Source of the DNA: Platerodrilus igneus
Lineage: Eukaryota > Arthropoda > Insecta > Coleoptera > Lycidae
Assembly: GCA_036346225.1 (NCBI GenBank)
Contig: JARFIW010001104.1
Span: forward strand, 10,442,001 to 10,506,000
DNA length: 64,000 nucleotides
Reading direction: 5' to 3'
In this document: in pieces, positions 21,126 through 31,310 of the stretch
Position numbering within the stretch: the stretch's first letter is position 1
How the letters are laid out: each line of letters begins with the position of its first letter
The notes under the pieces: model-generated
The model's input: the letters and a program-made list of their open reading frames with translations, nothing else
Databases searched by the model: none
Told to the model about the DNA's origin: nothing
Translations under genes and position numbers: made by a program

Positions 21126-23470
21126 ATGGCCACTTTCTCAAGCTACACGAAAATGATAATAAACAGAGCCACCAAGAAATTAGATACACGGTTTCCATCA
21201 ATACATGAAGAACAATCTTACTCCAAAATTTGCTCAAACCAAAACATCGAACAATGTTTCACCGAAACTAAAAGAACAACTAGAAAGAAAAATCATGCAA
21301 CAAGAATCAAGAAAATATCACACAAGCCCAGCAATATTAAAAATAAAACTAAAAATTAACTACAATGAACTAGCCTTACTCACAATCCCATTAATCTTAC
21401 ATAATTACTTACCTAATGTGAACGAAGCCATGAATTATCATAGAGAACAAAAAAAAAATTTAAGCGCCAAACTTAGAAACCTTCTAAACAAACAAACACC
21501 CAATCATAATTACAACCATATTCACACACACAACAAAAATAGACACCAAATGAACAACAAAACCAACACAAAACCCAACACAACTAACCTAAACACACAC
21601 AACACCTTCAACTTTCACACACGTATAAAAAATTTATCAAACACCAAATTTATCAACGAAGAAGAAAATCTTCTAAAACTAGGACTCAAACACAACATTG
21701 AACAACCCCTCACAATCAACTACCTCAAGCTTTACTCAATAGAAATTGACATTGCCCTAGAACAAACTGAAACCAACTACAAAACAAAAACACCTTACGC
21801 AACTAAACAGGTTGCATCTTATTCCAAGAAACCCTAAAACATTTACAAAACAAAAAATCCAATAAAGATCTTAATACAATCAAACAAATTTGCTAAAAAA
21901 TTTCAAAAAACAACCTAACCATTTCAAAAGCAGACAAAGGTAGCTGTCTAGTAATCTTAAAAAAAGAAGACTACATACAAAAAGTTGAAACATTCTTAAA
22001 AGATAACTCTTTCAACAAATTAAACAAAAATTATCTAACCTTTCACAATCAACTCAAAACCACAATAAACATCAAAAAAACATTCCTCATAAAAAATGAC
22101 GCACCAAAATCACTAATCCCAAGCAACCCACGAACACCAAGACTATATGGACTAACTAAAATTCATAAATCCAATATCCCAATTAGACCAGTAGTCTCAT
22201 TCATCAACTCGCCAACATCAATTCTATCAAAATTCCTTCAAAAACTATTCAACAACCTAACAAACTATACATCCCAACACACCGCCAAATACTCAAATCA
22301 ACTAATTCAAAAACTACACGAAACCAAAATTTCTCCAATAATCACATGTTCTCTTTAGACGTCATCAACTTATACAGCGTCGACCGATACGAAACCACCC
22401 CCTTCGTTGCAAATATACTAAAACACGATAATATAAACAACGCTGACATTGACAACTACATTACCTTACTTACAATATGCCTACAACAAGACTTCCTCTT
22501 ATTCAACGAAAACTATTATTCCCAACCAAGCGGATTAGCAATGGGCAGTAACCTCTCCTCTTTACTTACTGACATCTACATCGACAACTTACAAACAAAA
22601 ATCATAATACCCAACCACCAAGATATACAAATGATTCAGATACGTGGATGACTGTCTAATCTTCCTCAACGGCAACTACAATACTGCCAACACCCTTCTA
22701 ACAAAACTAAACAACATAAATTCCAAAATCCAATTCACAATAGAACACGAACCAAACAACTCCATCAACTACCTATACCTCAAAATTACAAAAAGCAACA
22801 ACAACTTTAAATTCAACATCTACCGAAAAGCAACACAAAAGATCGCAAACTACACAAAATACCATCCCATCACATTGAATACAAAATGGAAGCGTTCAAC
22901 AATTACATAAACAGACTAATCAACACCCCATTAAACAAAGAAAACTTCCTCAAAGAAAAAGAACTACTAGAATAAATAGCCATAAAAAACTGATACAACC
23001 CAAAAATCGTCTAATCCATCATCAAAAAAACCAAATTAAAAAACTAAAGTAAGAAGAATACCCAAACAACAACCAAGAAACCAACCAAAAGTTCATCAGC
23101 ATACCATTCATTAACAACAATATAAACAAAAACATACAAAAAATTCCTTAAAAAATTAATCCCTGACATAAAGCTAACCTACAAACCCAACTCAAACCTT
23201 AACTCATACATAAACAACACCAAAGACATAATCCCAGACCTATCAAAAAGTGACAAATACAAACTATGCTGCCCTGAATGCAACATGACATACATAGGCA
23301 GAACATTCAGAAACCTTGAGACACCAACAAAAGAACACATTAGCAGATCCACACAATCAGCTTTCGGCCACCACTTAATCACAGAAAACCACAAATTTGA
23401 CTAAAACAAAGACACAAAAATTCTACAGTACGTTACCTCAAAAAACCTCACAAGACTTGACCTAACAGAA
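21126..23470 (+). pseudogene. Penelope-like reverse transcriptase and GIY-YIG endonuclease, plus-strand copy
   Basis: An ATG at 21126 opens MATFSSYTKMIINRATKKLD. Then, across frames, come KYHTSPAILKIKLKINYNEL and ISKADKGSCLVILKKEDYI (about 21925). Next are PRLYGLTKIHK and NIPIRPVVSFINSP (22140-22215), SLDVINLY (22352), QPSGLAMGSNLSSLL (22525-22565) and the catalytic YVDDCLIF (about 22640). EHEPNNSINYLYLKI follows. The endonuclease (about 23270-23400) reads CPECNMTYIGRTFRNLETPT and SAFGHHLITENHKF. Stops near 21836, 22649, 22908 and 23401 and frameshifts show decay. It is the more complete of two copies of this element. Confidence 0.85.
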
Positions 23471-23586
23471 AAATTAGACATCAGCAACCGCATATAAAAC
23501 AACACCCTAAACCTAAATTCAAAAAAGTACTACTCACTATTTATAAGACTATAATCACCCACAACCACGCTCTAAATTCAAAAAAG

Positions 23587-25252
23587 GGTATAATCCTAGT
23601 ATTCGTATCGTTAAAATTTTTTTGATTTGATTATGCTAAATGATAGTACTTTTAATGCTGATTCCAAATATGTAATCGATTTTCCACGGAAATTATCGGC
23701 TGTGCCAGTATAGCTGCGCAAACTTTTAAAATTTGTCATATTTTCATATGCAAATTATAGTTACACAAATTACGTATGTTATGTAAAAATTTCGAATATT
23801 TCAGCATGTAAACAACATTTCCTGCTTCTGCCAATTGTATTTTCATTTCTGGTGAAAATTAATTTGTTCAAGTTATTTACATTTATTCTTTAGTCCTTTA
23901 TAGTACTTTATTCCAAAACTTTAAATATGGGTAAATAGAATTTACTGAAATTATACGAGTTATCTCAGAGCAAATCTAAACTTTTCGAATACTTATTTCA
24001 CTGCAACATTTTGGAGCGTGAAAATAATTGCCCTCGATGCAGCACTCCAATGAAGTTATCTTTGAAAGAAAACCGTTGGCGTTGTCGGGTTAAAGTTTCA
24101 ATAAACAAGCAAAAACCAAACACTTATGACACCACCATTTCTTTGAAATCTGGATCGTGGTTTTCTAAAAGTAATCTTGAATATGGGTCAATTTTGATGC
24201 TGTCGTACATGATCCTAAGGAACTACCCTCATGGAGATGTTATGTGGGAATTGTCACTGGCGAAACAAACAGTAACAGACTGGTTTTCATTTGTGAGACA
24301 GGTTGGTTGTAGGTTCTGGTTTATTTTGGAAGTATTTTACCGAAAACTATTGTTACATTGAATGGGTAACGGAAGAATGGTGCATGATGAAATCAGTCAA
24401 AATCGGTGGACCTGGACACGTTGTAGAAATCGATGAATCTAAATTTGGCAAACGTAAATACAATCATGGACATAAAGTGGAAGGTTATTGAGTTTTTGGT
24501 GCTCTAGACCGAAACACGGGACAAATCTTCCTAGACGCAGTAGAGGATAGAACTGTCGAAACACTAGTTAGGATAATAGAGCAGTGGATTGAGAAAGGGA
24601 CGACGATAATGTCAGACTGCTGGAAATCCTATTCACATTTGGAAGAACTAGAATACATTTACCTCACCATTAATGATTCAGTGAATTTTGTTGACCCAAC
24701 CTCCGGTGCTCACACGAATGGAATTGAAAGTACTTGGTGCCACGCAAAACGATTTGTGCCTCATTACAACAGGAGAAAATTTCAGTTTCCAGGATACCTT
24801 GCTCATTACATGTTTTTGAAAAAATGTAAAACTGAAAATGTTGACGAATTGACAGAATTTTTTAAATTTGATAGCACTATTAAGTTTGATACCCAGTAAC
24901 TATGCAATGTAAAATAATTTCAATACAAATGTTAATTGTTGTAAATGTTAAAGTTTTAAAGTAAACGGATTTTGAACCTCTTATATATATAATAATATAA
25001 CTAATATATTTTGGTTAGGTTAGGCGTGAATGCCGAATTTGCATTGCATAGCGATGAAATGCATCAAGTTTAAAATTGCTTTCGTTGTCATATAAAAATA
25101 GGACAAATTTTAAAAGTTTGTGCAGCTATACTGATGCAGCCATTAATTTCCATGGAAAATCGATTACATATTTGGAATCAGCACTAAAAGTACTATCATT
25201 TAGGACCATCAAGTCCAAAAAGTTTTGACGGTACGAATACTAGGTTTGTTCC
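23587..25252 (+). mobile_element. Merlin DNA transposon nested in the Penelope element
   Basis: The ends form long imperfect inverted repeats (roughly 150-180 bp): CCTAGTATTCGTATCG, AAATGATAGTACTTTTAATG and CCAAATATGTAATCGATTTT on the left all recur inverted on the right. It is flanked by CAAAAAAG (23579-23586) and AAAATAAG (25253-25260), an imperfect 8-bp target duplication; Merlin makes 8-9 bp duplications. The minus-strand Penelope copy at 19664-19690 shows the uninterrupted site. It encodes a Merlin/IS1016-type transposase. Confidence 0.9.
23928..24899 (+). pseudogene. Merlin (ISXO2-like) transposase relic
   Basis: The N-terminal part has a zinc-ribbon start LERENNCPRCSTPMKLSL with RWRCR, then a segment ending [15 protein letters not shown]. 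The catalytic DDE part reads [20 protein letters not shown] (first Asp, 24394-24460), TTIMSDCWKSYSHLEELEY (second Asp, about 24602-24655), and GAHTNGIESTWCHAKRF with the catalytic Glu (24702-24755), ending LAHYMFLKKC. A frameshift near 24305 and TGA at 24489 interrupt it, and the codon after the ATG at 23928 region is followed by a stop. The three catalytic positions are still readable. Confidence 0.85.
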
Positions 25253-25389
25253 AAAATAAGTTGATCTATAATATCCATAACTTCGAATAACTTCATCCAT
25301 AAAATCAATGTCACAATCATATATGCCATTTCATTAGTACAAGATATTTTTAAAACATTTTATCACATTAATTAACTTAATTTGTAGCT

Positions 25390-25430
25390 CTTCACTGATG
25401 ATGATTTATTATTAAATCGAAAGTGCTGTG
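25390..25430 (+). ncRNA. Hammerhead-ribozyme-like motif at Penelope terminus (copy C)
   Basis: CTGATGA (25395-25401), stem II region TGATTTATTATTAAATC, intact GAAA (25419-25422), stem III AGTGCT (25422-25427), then G where a non-G base is needed for cleavage. It marks the 3' end of the plus-strand Penelope copy, on the far side of the Merlin insertion. Confidence 0.5.
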
Positions 25431-25487
25431 TATTTATTAAATATTCAAAACTGCATGTATATGCAAAATACCAACAGTCAATCAATT

Positions 25488-25800
25488 CACATATTGTTGT
25501 TCACCCGCACGCCCAATATCCCTAAAAGGTCATCATTTGGAGGGTTGGGTATATTAAAAAACAACATTGTGGGCCCTGTTTTTATAGACGGTAATTTAAA
25601 TTCTGAAAAGTATTTGGAATTACTACAAAATGAAATTACCGGAAAAATTACAAATATTGCCGGAGATGATATTTGGTATCAGCATGTTGGATGCCTGCCC
25701 ACTATACTGCTGACGTAACCGGAAGAAACGTAAAAATACCAGGCTCACTACTAAACGCGGAGAGTGGAGGGATTCACCTAAATACCAAAAAAAGCACATC
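25488..25800 (+). pseudogene. Mariner-type transposase relic, 3' part (continues 18890-19415)
   Basis: It starts with the 13-bp duplication that re-reads PHIVV and continues across frames into a KVIIW-like box and GILKNNIVGPVFIDGNLN, then YLELLQNEITGKITNI and IWYQHVGC with AHYTADV, the second catalytic region. Beyond about 25800 the match fades and the usual WIGRGGP-type end is not found. It is the downstream half of the element broken by the Penelope insertion. Confidence 0.75.
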
Positions 25801-25949
25801 GCCCACGATTATCTATTAACAATAAGAATAGGATTCTATACAAACAAGCGAAAGAAATAAATTAAGCGTTACTATTTCAAAGCAGACAATTATGTTATAC
25901 GAACAATTTAGTACTTTAGATAGGAAGTGCACATCTCGTATTTTACAGA

Positions 25950-26175
25950 AAATAAAATTAATTAGTAGAAAATAAACATGTGAGAGCTTTTGTCAAACAT
26001 TTTTTTCTTAAATCGTACATAATACCTTTTGTAAAATAAACTAATCAATAGAAAAGAATTAACGTGTGAGAGCTTTGTCAAACATTTTTTTAAATCGTAC
26101 ATAATACCTTTTGTAAAATAAACTAATCAGTAGAAAAGAATAAACGTATGGGAACTATTGTCAAACATTTTTAAC
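25950..26175 (+). repeat. Tandem repeat, about 82-88 bp unit, nearly three copies
   Basis: The unit TGTGAGAGCTTTGTCAAAC, ATCGTACATAATACC, TTTTGTAAAATAAAC, TAATCAATAGAAAAG repeats with starts near 25979, 26065 and 26147. The third copy is diverged and cut short. It has no coding content. Confidence 0.8.
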
Positions 26176-28104
26176 AACGGTACATCACCCCTGTAGAGCG
26201 ATAATATCGATTCGCAGCAACAAACTATAGTCCTACAGTGTCACAATTTCTTATCACGTAACTACACCAAATGCTGATAAGGAATATTCCCTTGATATAC
26301 ATAAAAGAAAACAAGTTGTATAACTGCATGTGTCGGGATACTTAGCTTGCACGTCATCGGGGGTGAATCAGCACCACATCGCCCCGGTCGTCGGGGTCCA
26401 TTTATCCTGTTACCATAACGGCACTAGCAATCTACAGGGAACGGCAGTTGGTCTGTGGCAAAGAACAGTTGGGCCTATATAAAAAAAATAACCAATTTGG
26501 CCTCCAGCTAAGAGCGATATACGCAAGATATCTCCTACTTGTCGAACAAAAAAAAACGTGCATCGCTCTTGAAGTACTGGGACGAGTAATGCAGAATCAA
26601 AATTAAAATTGGTTCAAGTAACACGAGTTTGAACTGCAATCCTCGCATTATCAAAGTGCATTTAGGAAACTGGAAAATACGCTTATCAAATAATAGTAAG
26701 ATCCATTATTTCGACAAGTCTTTAGATGGGAAACACAAGAGAAAGCAATTATATGTTTAACAAATGTTTAAAAAATTAACAAATTAACAAATTAACAAAT
26801 TAACAGATACCTGAAACAAGGTATTGACTATTTAATTTATCGAATAAATTTTCGTTTTAAAAGCAAAATGGATTTGAGTTAAAATTATGTTAAGTGGGAT
26901 TATTCTGAACAGGCACACTATATAAGATGTGGTTGGAGAATTTAAGAATAGAAATGGAATTTATTCGAGCGGGTAATGAATTAAAAAGGGAAAAAGGGAT
27001 ATTTAATTTATGTTGAAAACTAAATGTAACACATTGCCTAATAAATGGATACGAAGTGGTTGAAAAATACCATGGCCTCCAATATCGCCCGGTATCAATT
27101 CGTGCGATTTTTTTCTTTGACCTCATATTAAAAATCAGACATACACTTTCAAGCAAATTGCATTCATTGAAGAGTTCAATATAAAAATAATAAATATTTG
27201 CAACAACATTCGCCCATGCACTCTTGCCAAAGTAAACTGAAATTTTTATATTAGATTAGACTTTTGCTTAACTTGTAATGGAAATATAGATAAATATTTA
27301 CTGGTTCCTGTAACAAAAGCTGTTTTATGTGTATTAATATTCAAAGTTTGTTCAAGACATTTAAAATGTCGTGGTTTCACTTCATAACTACAGTCATGCC
27401 TTTTATTTTATGTAACTATGATTTAAACAAGAGATAGACAAAGCTTTCTTTCAGAGGTTGCTTAAAATCATTATCAGTTGAATTGCATGTTTTCATATAG
27501 GTAGGTTAAGCTACAGCTAGGTTCTTTTTAGTAAAATTGAACACTATCTGGGTATACCTATTAGTGCAAATAGTTGTGGGATTTTTTGTTTTAAATTCTA
27601 TTTTAAATAGATTTAATGAATAAATTTTGCTAAATTTTTAAGTTTTAAACATCAATGGATCACGAGGTAGGGTGCCAAATTTTAAAATGAGAACAATTGT
27701 GACGGAGGATGAAACATGCAACGCGACTTGTGATTTTCGTACTTCTGGTAAAAGTTTGAGTTTTTTTATTGAAATTGTATTTACATAAAATGAAAAGTTA
27801 TTAAACTTATGGCTAGTTTTGTAATGGAAGCACTGAATAAATTGTCAACATTATTTAATTATTATTGAATGTAGCGATGGATTTAAATAATATCTAAGGA
27901 GATGGCGATAATGTGATTAATTGATTTAGTAATATTGTTTGAAGGTGTATTTGATAGATTTCATCACCATGAATAAGTATTGGTGCTATTTCAACTAATT
28001 CGCTCGTAACGTTTAGAAATAGTATTTAACTATTAACTACGAGTTTTGTTTGGGCCAAATGGTTAGAAATAATATGGTTGATTGAAATTAGGTTCTATAA
28101 ACCA
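26176..28104. other. Dg intron sequence, no gene recognised
   Basis: The stretch is AT-rich with one GC-richer island near 26330-26460. A short (AAATTAAC)n tandem lies at about 26770-26810. A minus-strand open frame at 26890-27156 contains FNSLPARINSISILKFSNHI, vaguely like a retrotransposon C-terminus, but I cannot support a call. Nothing else is recognised. Confidence 0.4.
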
Positions 28105-28325
28105 CTCCAAATTAAAATATTTTAATTTTTTGTTTTTGAAAACATGCAAATGCTTTCTTCATGGAGTGGTCATCCCCAAAGTTCCCTTTAGATCCGTCGC
28201 CAATGAGCGAGCGCTCTTATTGTAGAAAAAAAATTACAAATATTATTACACCAGTAGTTTTTCTTATAGTCCCATAATAAAGATAGAACCACAAATTAAG
28301 AATTTTACATGCAAATTCCCTGTTG
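28105..28325 (-). repeat. Short interspersed repeat, copy 2 (inverted)
   Basis: The reverse complement of this block matches 17935-18150 in order and spacing: GGGAATTTGCATGTAAAATT, TATTATGGGACTATAAG and GCATTTGCATGTTTTC. It lies about 10 kb from copy 1 in the same Dg intron and points the other way. Confidence 0.6.
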
Positions 28326-28839
28326 CGATCAGAAACGGGACATACGGTAGTATATACATATTGCTAACAATATCGTTTCATTTCATAAGATATATTAAAT
28401 TTCTACCTAAATATCTTCTAATTTTATTAATGGAGAGTAATTCTAAATATTTACCTTACGAAGAGCTGTATTACCAACAACGAATACTATAAAACGTTAT
28501 CAGTTACATTGTGTTATCTTGGGCATTTAGTTTTATGTGACAAACGTCTATAACGAAGCTTGTGTTACCCTTTAAATATAAAAAAAATTTTGGAAATGAA
28601 AGTTTTACGCTTATGAAGCTTACTTAGGTATTAAATATTTTGTAAGAAGAATATTTTTTTAGGAATGCATTTGAACAATGGTTTTACCTAAATGTTCAAA
28701 AATCGCGCTGTGGAAGTTTTGGTTTTTATCAAGGTGTTAATGGCAAATCAGACATGCTAGGCTTTAAATTTCTAATTCATTAGATCAATATTTAGTAATA
28801 ATACTTTCATACATTGTAAATTTTTTCATATTATTAAGA

Positions 28840-30010
28840 TTACAGTTCTGGAACTGGTTGGACGTGTAACTCCATTGTTTCCTATTCTATGCTAACTTAC
28901 ACATTTCCCTGAAATTTGCACAGCCTACATCTTTCACTATATAATGTGTGTAATAGTCTAATCTAGGTCTACATATACGTCTCTTTTTCCTTTCTCTGCT
29001 TCTGATTTGTCCTGCACTATTTCCTCATTACTTAGAATGTGTCCTATCATCCTATCTCTCCTATTTTTACTGTTTCCCACATTCTTCCCCTACCATTTCT
29101 AGTACCTCTTTGTTCTTAACTTTGTCTGTTTATGATACTTTCATGATACTTCTGCAGTACTACACTTCAAAGGCTTGACATTTTTTATGTCCACTTCTCC
29201 CACTATCCTCTTTTCACTGCTGTAGCATTGTGCTGTGTACATATACTTACAGCAATATTTTCTTTTTCCATATTGTTGTTTTCGAACATGGTAGTTGCTC
29301 TTTCTTGTTAAATGCAGCACAGCCTTGTGCCAATCTTTGTTTTATATAATTTTTTCACTTTTCCGATCTTGTGTTATTTAGCTTCCTATGTACTAGAAAC
29401 CCTTAACCTCTTTAAATTATGGTTTTCTACTGTTTCCATTTCATTAAGAATCGTATCTAATTCCTTCTTGCTAGATGCTAATACCGCTATATCCTCTGCG
29501 AATCTAAGCATATTAATAATTTGTCACTGCATAATAATTCCAAATATTTTTCTGCATTTGATAGTATTCATTGCCTTTTCGATACACAAGCTAAAATTTA
29601 ATGGGAGTATGTACAACCCTGCCTCACTTTTTCCTAATATTTACTTCTCTACATTCCTGCTCTAATTCTATTACTGCTGTTTACTCTTTGTGTAAACTAG
29701 GTACTATCTGTCTATCATAAACTCAGTCCAATTTTTTTGAGTATTCGAACATTTTTTCCATTTTATATTGTTGTATGCTTTTTCCAGATTACAAACCCTA
29801 TATACATGCTTTCTCCTTTTTCTATTGTTTTTTTCATTATCACTCTTAAAGCTAAAATGGCCTCACATGTTCCCCTGTTTCTCCTAAACCCAAATTGTTT
29901 AGTATTTCTTCAGCCCATTTTCCCATTCATCTTTGTACTATTCCAGTTAATATTTTCGACACGTGTGCTATTAAACTTATTATTTGAAAATTTTCACTTC
30001 TATCTAGTCA
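28840..30010 (-). pseudogene. Non-LTR element family C, 5'-truncated and degenerate
   Basis: On the minus strand this is the 3' half of the element seen better at 39257-41560 and 52990-55390. It holds reverse-transcriptase remnants with an ADDIAVLASSK-type catalytic region (around 29490), traces of the FGFRRNRGT box (about 29890) and the C-terminal TDKVKN box (about 29120). The 3' tail with the CCAACCAGTTCCAGAACTG motif ends near 28845. It is full of stops. This family matches what annotation pipelines call endonuclease-reverse transcriptase; I leave the clade open. Confidence 0.7.
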
Positions 30011-30399
30011 ATAACTGTAACTTTATTATTTGGAAACTGGATCATAAAAATTGTAAAATCCCTTACAAAATAAATCAACTCATATTTATAGTAGTTAATG
30101 CAGATAAACGAATCATTTGTCCCAGAAATTTGTTACAAATTCTAAAATATCATAGCAAAATAAAATTTTGTATGCAATCATAATCAACTATTCTGAGTTT
30201 AACTATAACATTTTCAAATTGGCGGAATTTCCACAAGTACCAAATTTTTTAAATAGAAACACCCTATTTTGATCCCAAATTTGAGTTACTCATTCAATTC
30301 TACATCCAGAATTTTGTAATTTTTTTATCATGCGTCAATTTTTGACATTTGCTAATTTTTTGGAAGGGTTCATTAAAATTCCAAATTTATAAAAATTTG

Positions 30400-30590
30400 T
30401 GTGGGTGTGCGTGCATGCATGCATGCATGCATGTGTGCATGTGTGTGGTGTGTGTGTGGTTGTGTGTGTGTGGTGTGTGTGTGTGTGCAGGTGTGTGTGC
30501 AGGTGCATGTGGGTGTGCGGGTGTGCAGGTGTGCGGGTGTGCATGTGGACGCACGTGCATGTGTGCGTGCGCATGTGTGTGTATATGTGA
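30400..30590 (+). repeat. (TG)n / (TGCA)n low-complexity tract
   Basis: A run of GCATGCATGCATGCATG is followed by interrupted TG repeats and GTGCAGGTG variants to about 30590. All six reading frames stay open through it, giving spurious Cys/Val- or His/Thr-rich peptides. Confidence 0.95.
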
Positions 30591-31022
30591 TTGAAAATGT
30601 AATAATTCACAAACTGTTATTAGCAATAACTTCGCCTTTTGTTCTGTTGTTATCTTATCGTTAATTTCTTATAGGCAATGAAATCTGTAAGAAGGTAATA
30701 CTTTATTACAAACCTATGTCTTACCCCAGCCAGTTTGAAAAAGTCATACCAGGTTTTTGACATATTACACACATTGTCAATATACAAACAATTTTACCAG
30801 TAGCAGCGATAATTCTGTGAATACAGATTATTTAATATATCAAGATATCACAGTATAACATTAAACTGAGCACACAAAATATATGGAGATGAGACAAATA
30901 TTTTTTTTTATTGGACACTGACACATTATATTTAATATATAAACTTTTTAATAATTCAAATAATAAGTATAACGTTATAATTCAAAACATTTATAAAAAT
31001 GCTGTATTTTTGTTTGTTGTAG

Positions 31023-31262
31023 GTATTAACAGCAAATGATGGAGGAGATCCTTCTATAGCTTTAAGTCGCAGCCTTGCTCCAGAACTGCGTGCTAAAAAG
31101 ATCACTCAACGTAGATTGGGTGTTTGTGAAGAAACCGAAGCGCCACAACCACCTTTGCCACCACCTTTAACACCACCATCTAATTTAGCACCAATTTTGC
31201 GAAATGAAGTTAATCATATTAATGCCACTGTTGGCGAACTGCTGGTTTTCAGAGTTCCCGAT
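31023..31262 (+). CDS. Dg: Dystroglycan exon: end of first SEA-like module, Pro linker, start of second CADG
   Basis: The acceptor is TTGTTGTAG (AG at 31021-31022) and the donor GTAAGT at 31263; both ends are phase 0. The start VLTANDGGDPSIALSRSLAP continues the SEA-like module of the previous exon and ends with a Cys (RRLGVCEE) in the place of the second disulfide Cys of such modules. A proline-rich linker (APQPPLPPPLTPPS) leads into NEVNHINATVGELLVFRVPD, the beginning of the second CADG domain. The following intron is only 48 bp (31263-31310). Confidence 0.9.
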
Positions 31263-31310
31263 GTAAGTAATTTTTATAAAATATGATATAATGTCACGGT
31301 AACTTTATAG

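Larger units (their letters stand above)
19416..25487. mobile_element. Penelope-like element, head-to-head composite, nested in a mariner relic
   Basis: The block is flanked by CACATATTGTTGT on both sides (19403-19415 and 25488-25500), a 13-bp target duplication that splits a mariner-type transposase. It holds a truncated minus-strand copy (19640-20530), a longer plus-strand copy (21126-23470 and on to 25487) and three copies of a terminal region carrying a hammerhead-like motif (19502-19545, 20968-21012 and 25390-25430). Truncated, inverted partial copies and pseudo-LTRs are known for Penelope-like elements. A Merlin transposon (23587-25252) is nested inside its 3' part. Confidence 0.85.

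Noticed and set aside
25010..25030. GGTTAGGTTAGG resembling insect telomere repeats
   Set aside because: Only two units, inside the Merlin transposon; no array.
25950..26175. CRISPR-like array
   Set aside because: Three diverged 82-88 bp tandem units without repeat-spacer structure, in an animal genome.
26890..27156. Minus-strand frame with FNSLPARINSISILKFSN
   Set aside because: Faintly like the C-terminal end of a non-LTR RT, but no other motif supports it.
30335..30664. Several overlapping frames rich in His/Thr or Cys/Val
   Set aside because: They come from the TG and TGCA simple repeat, open in all frames.
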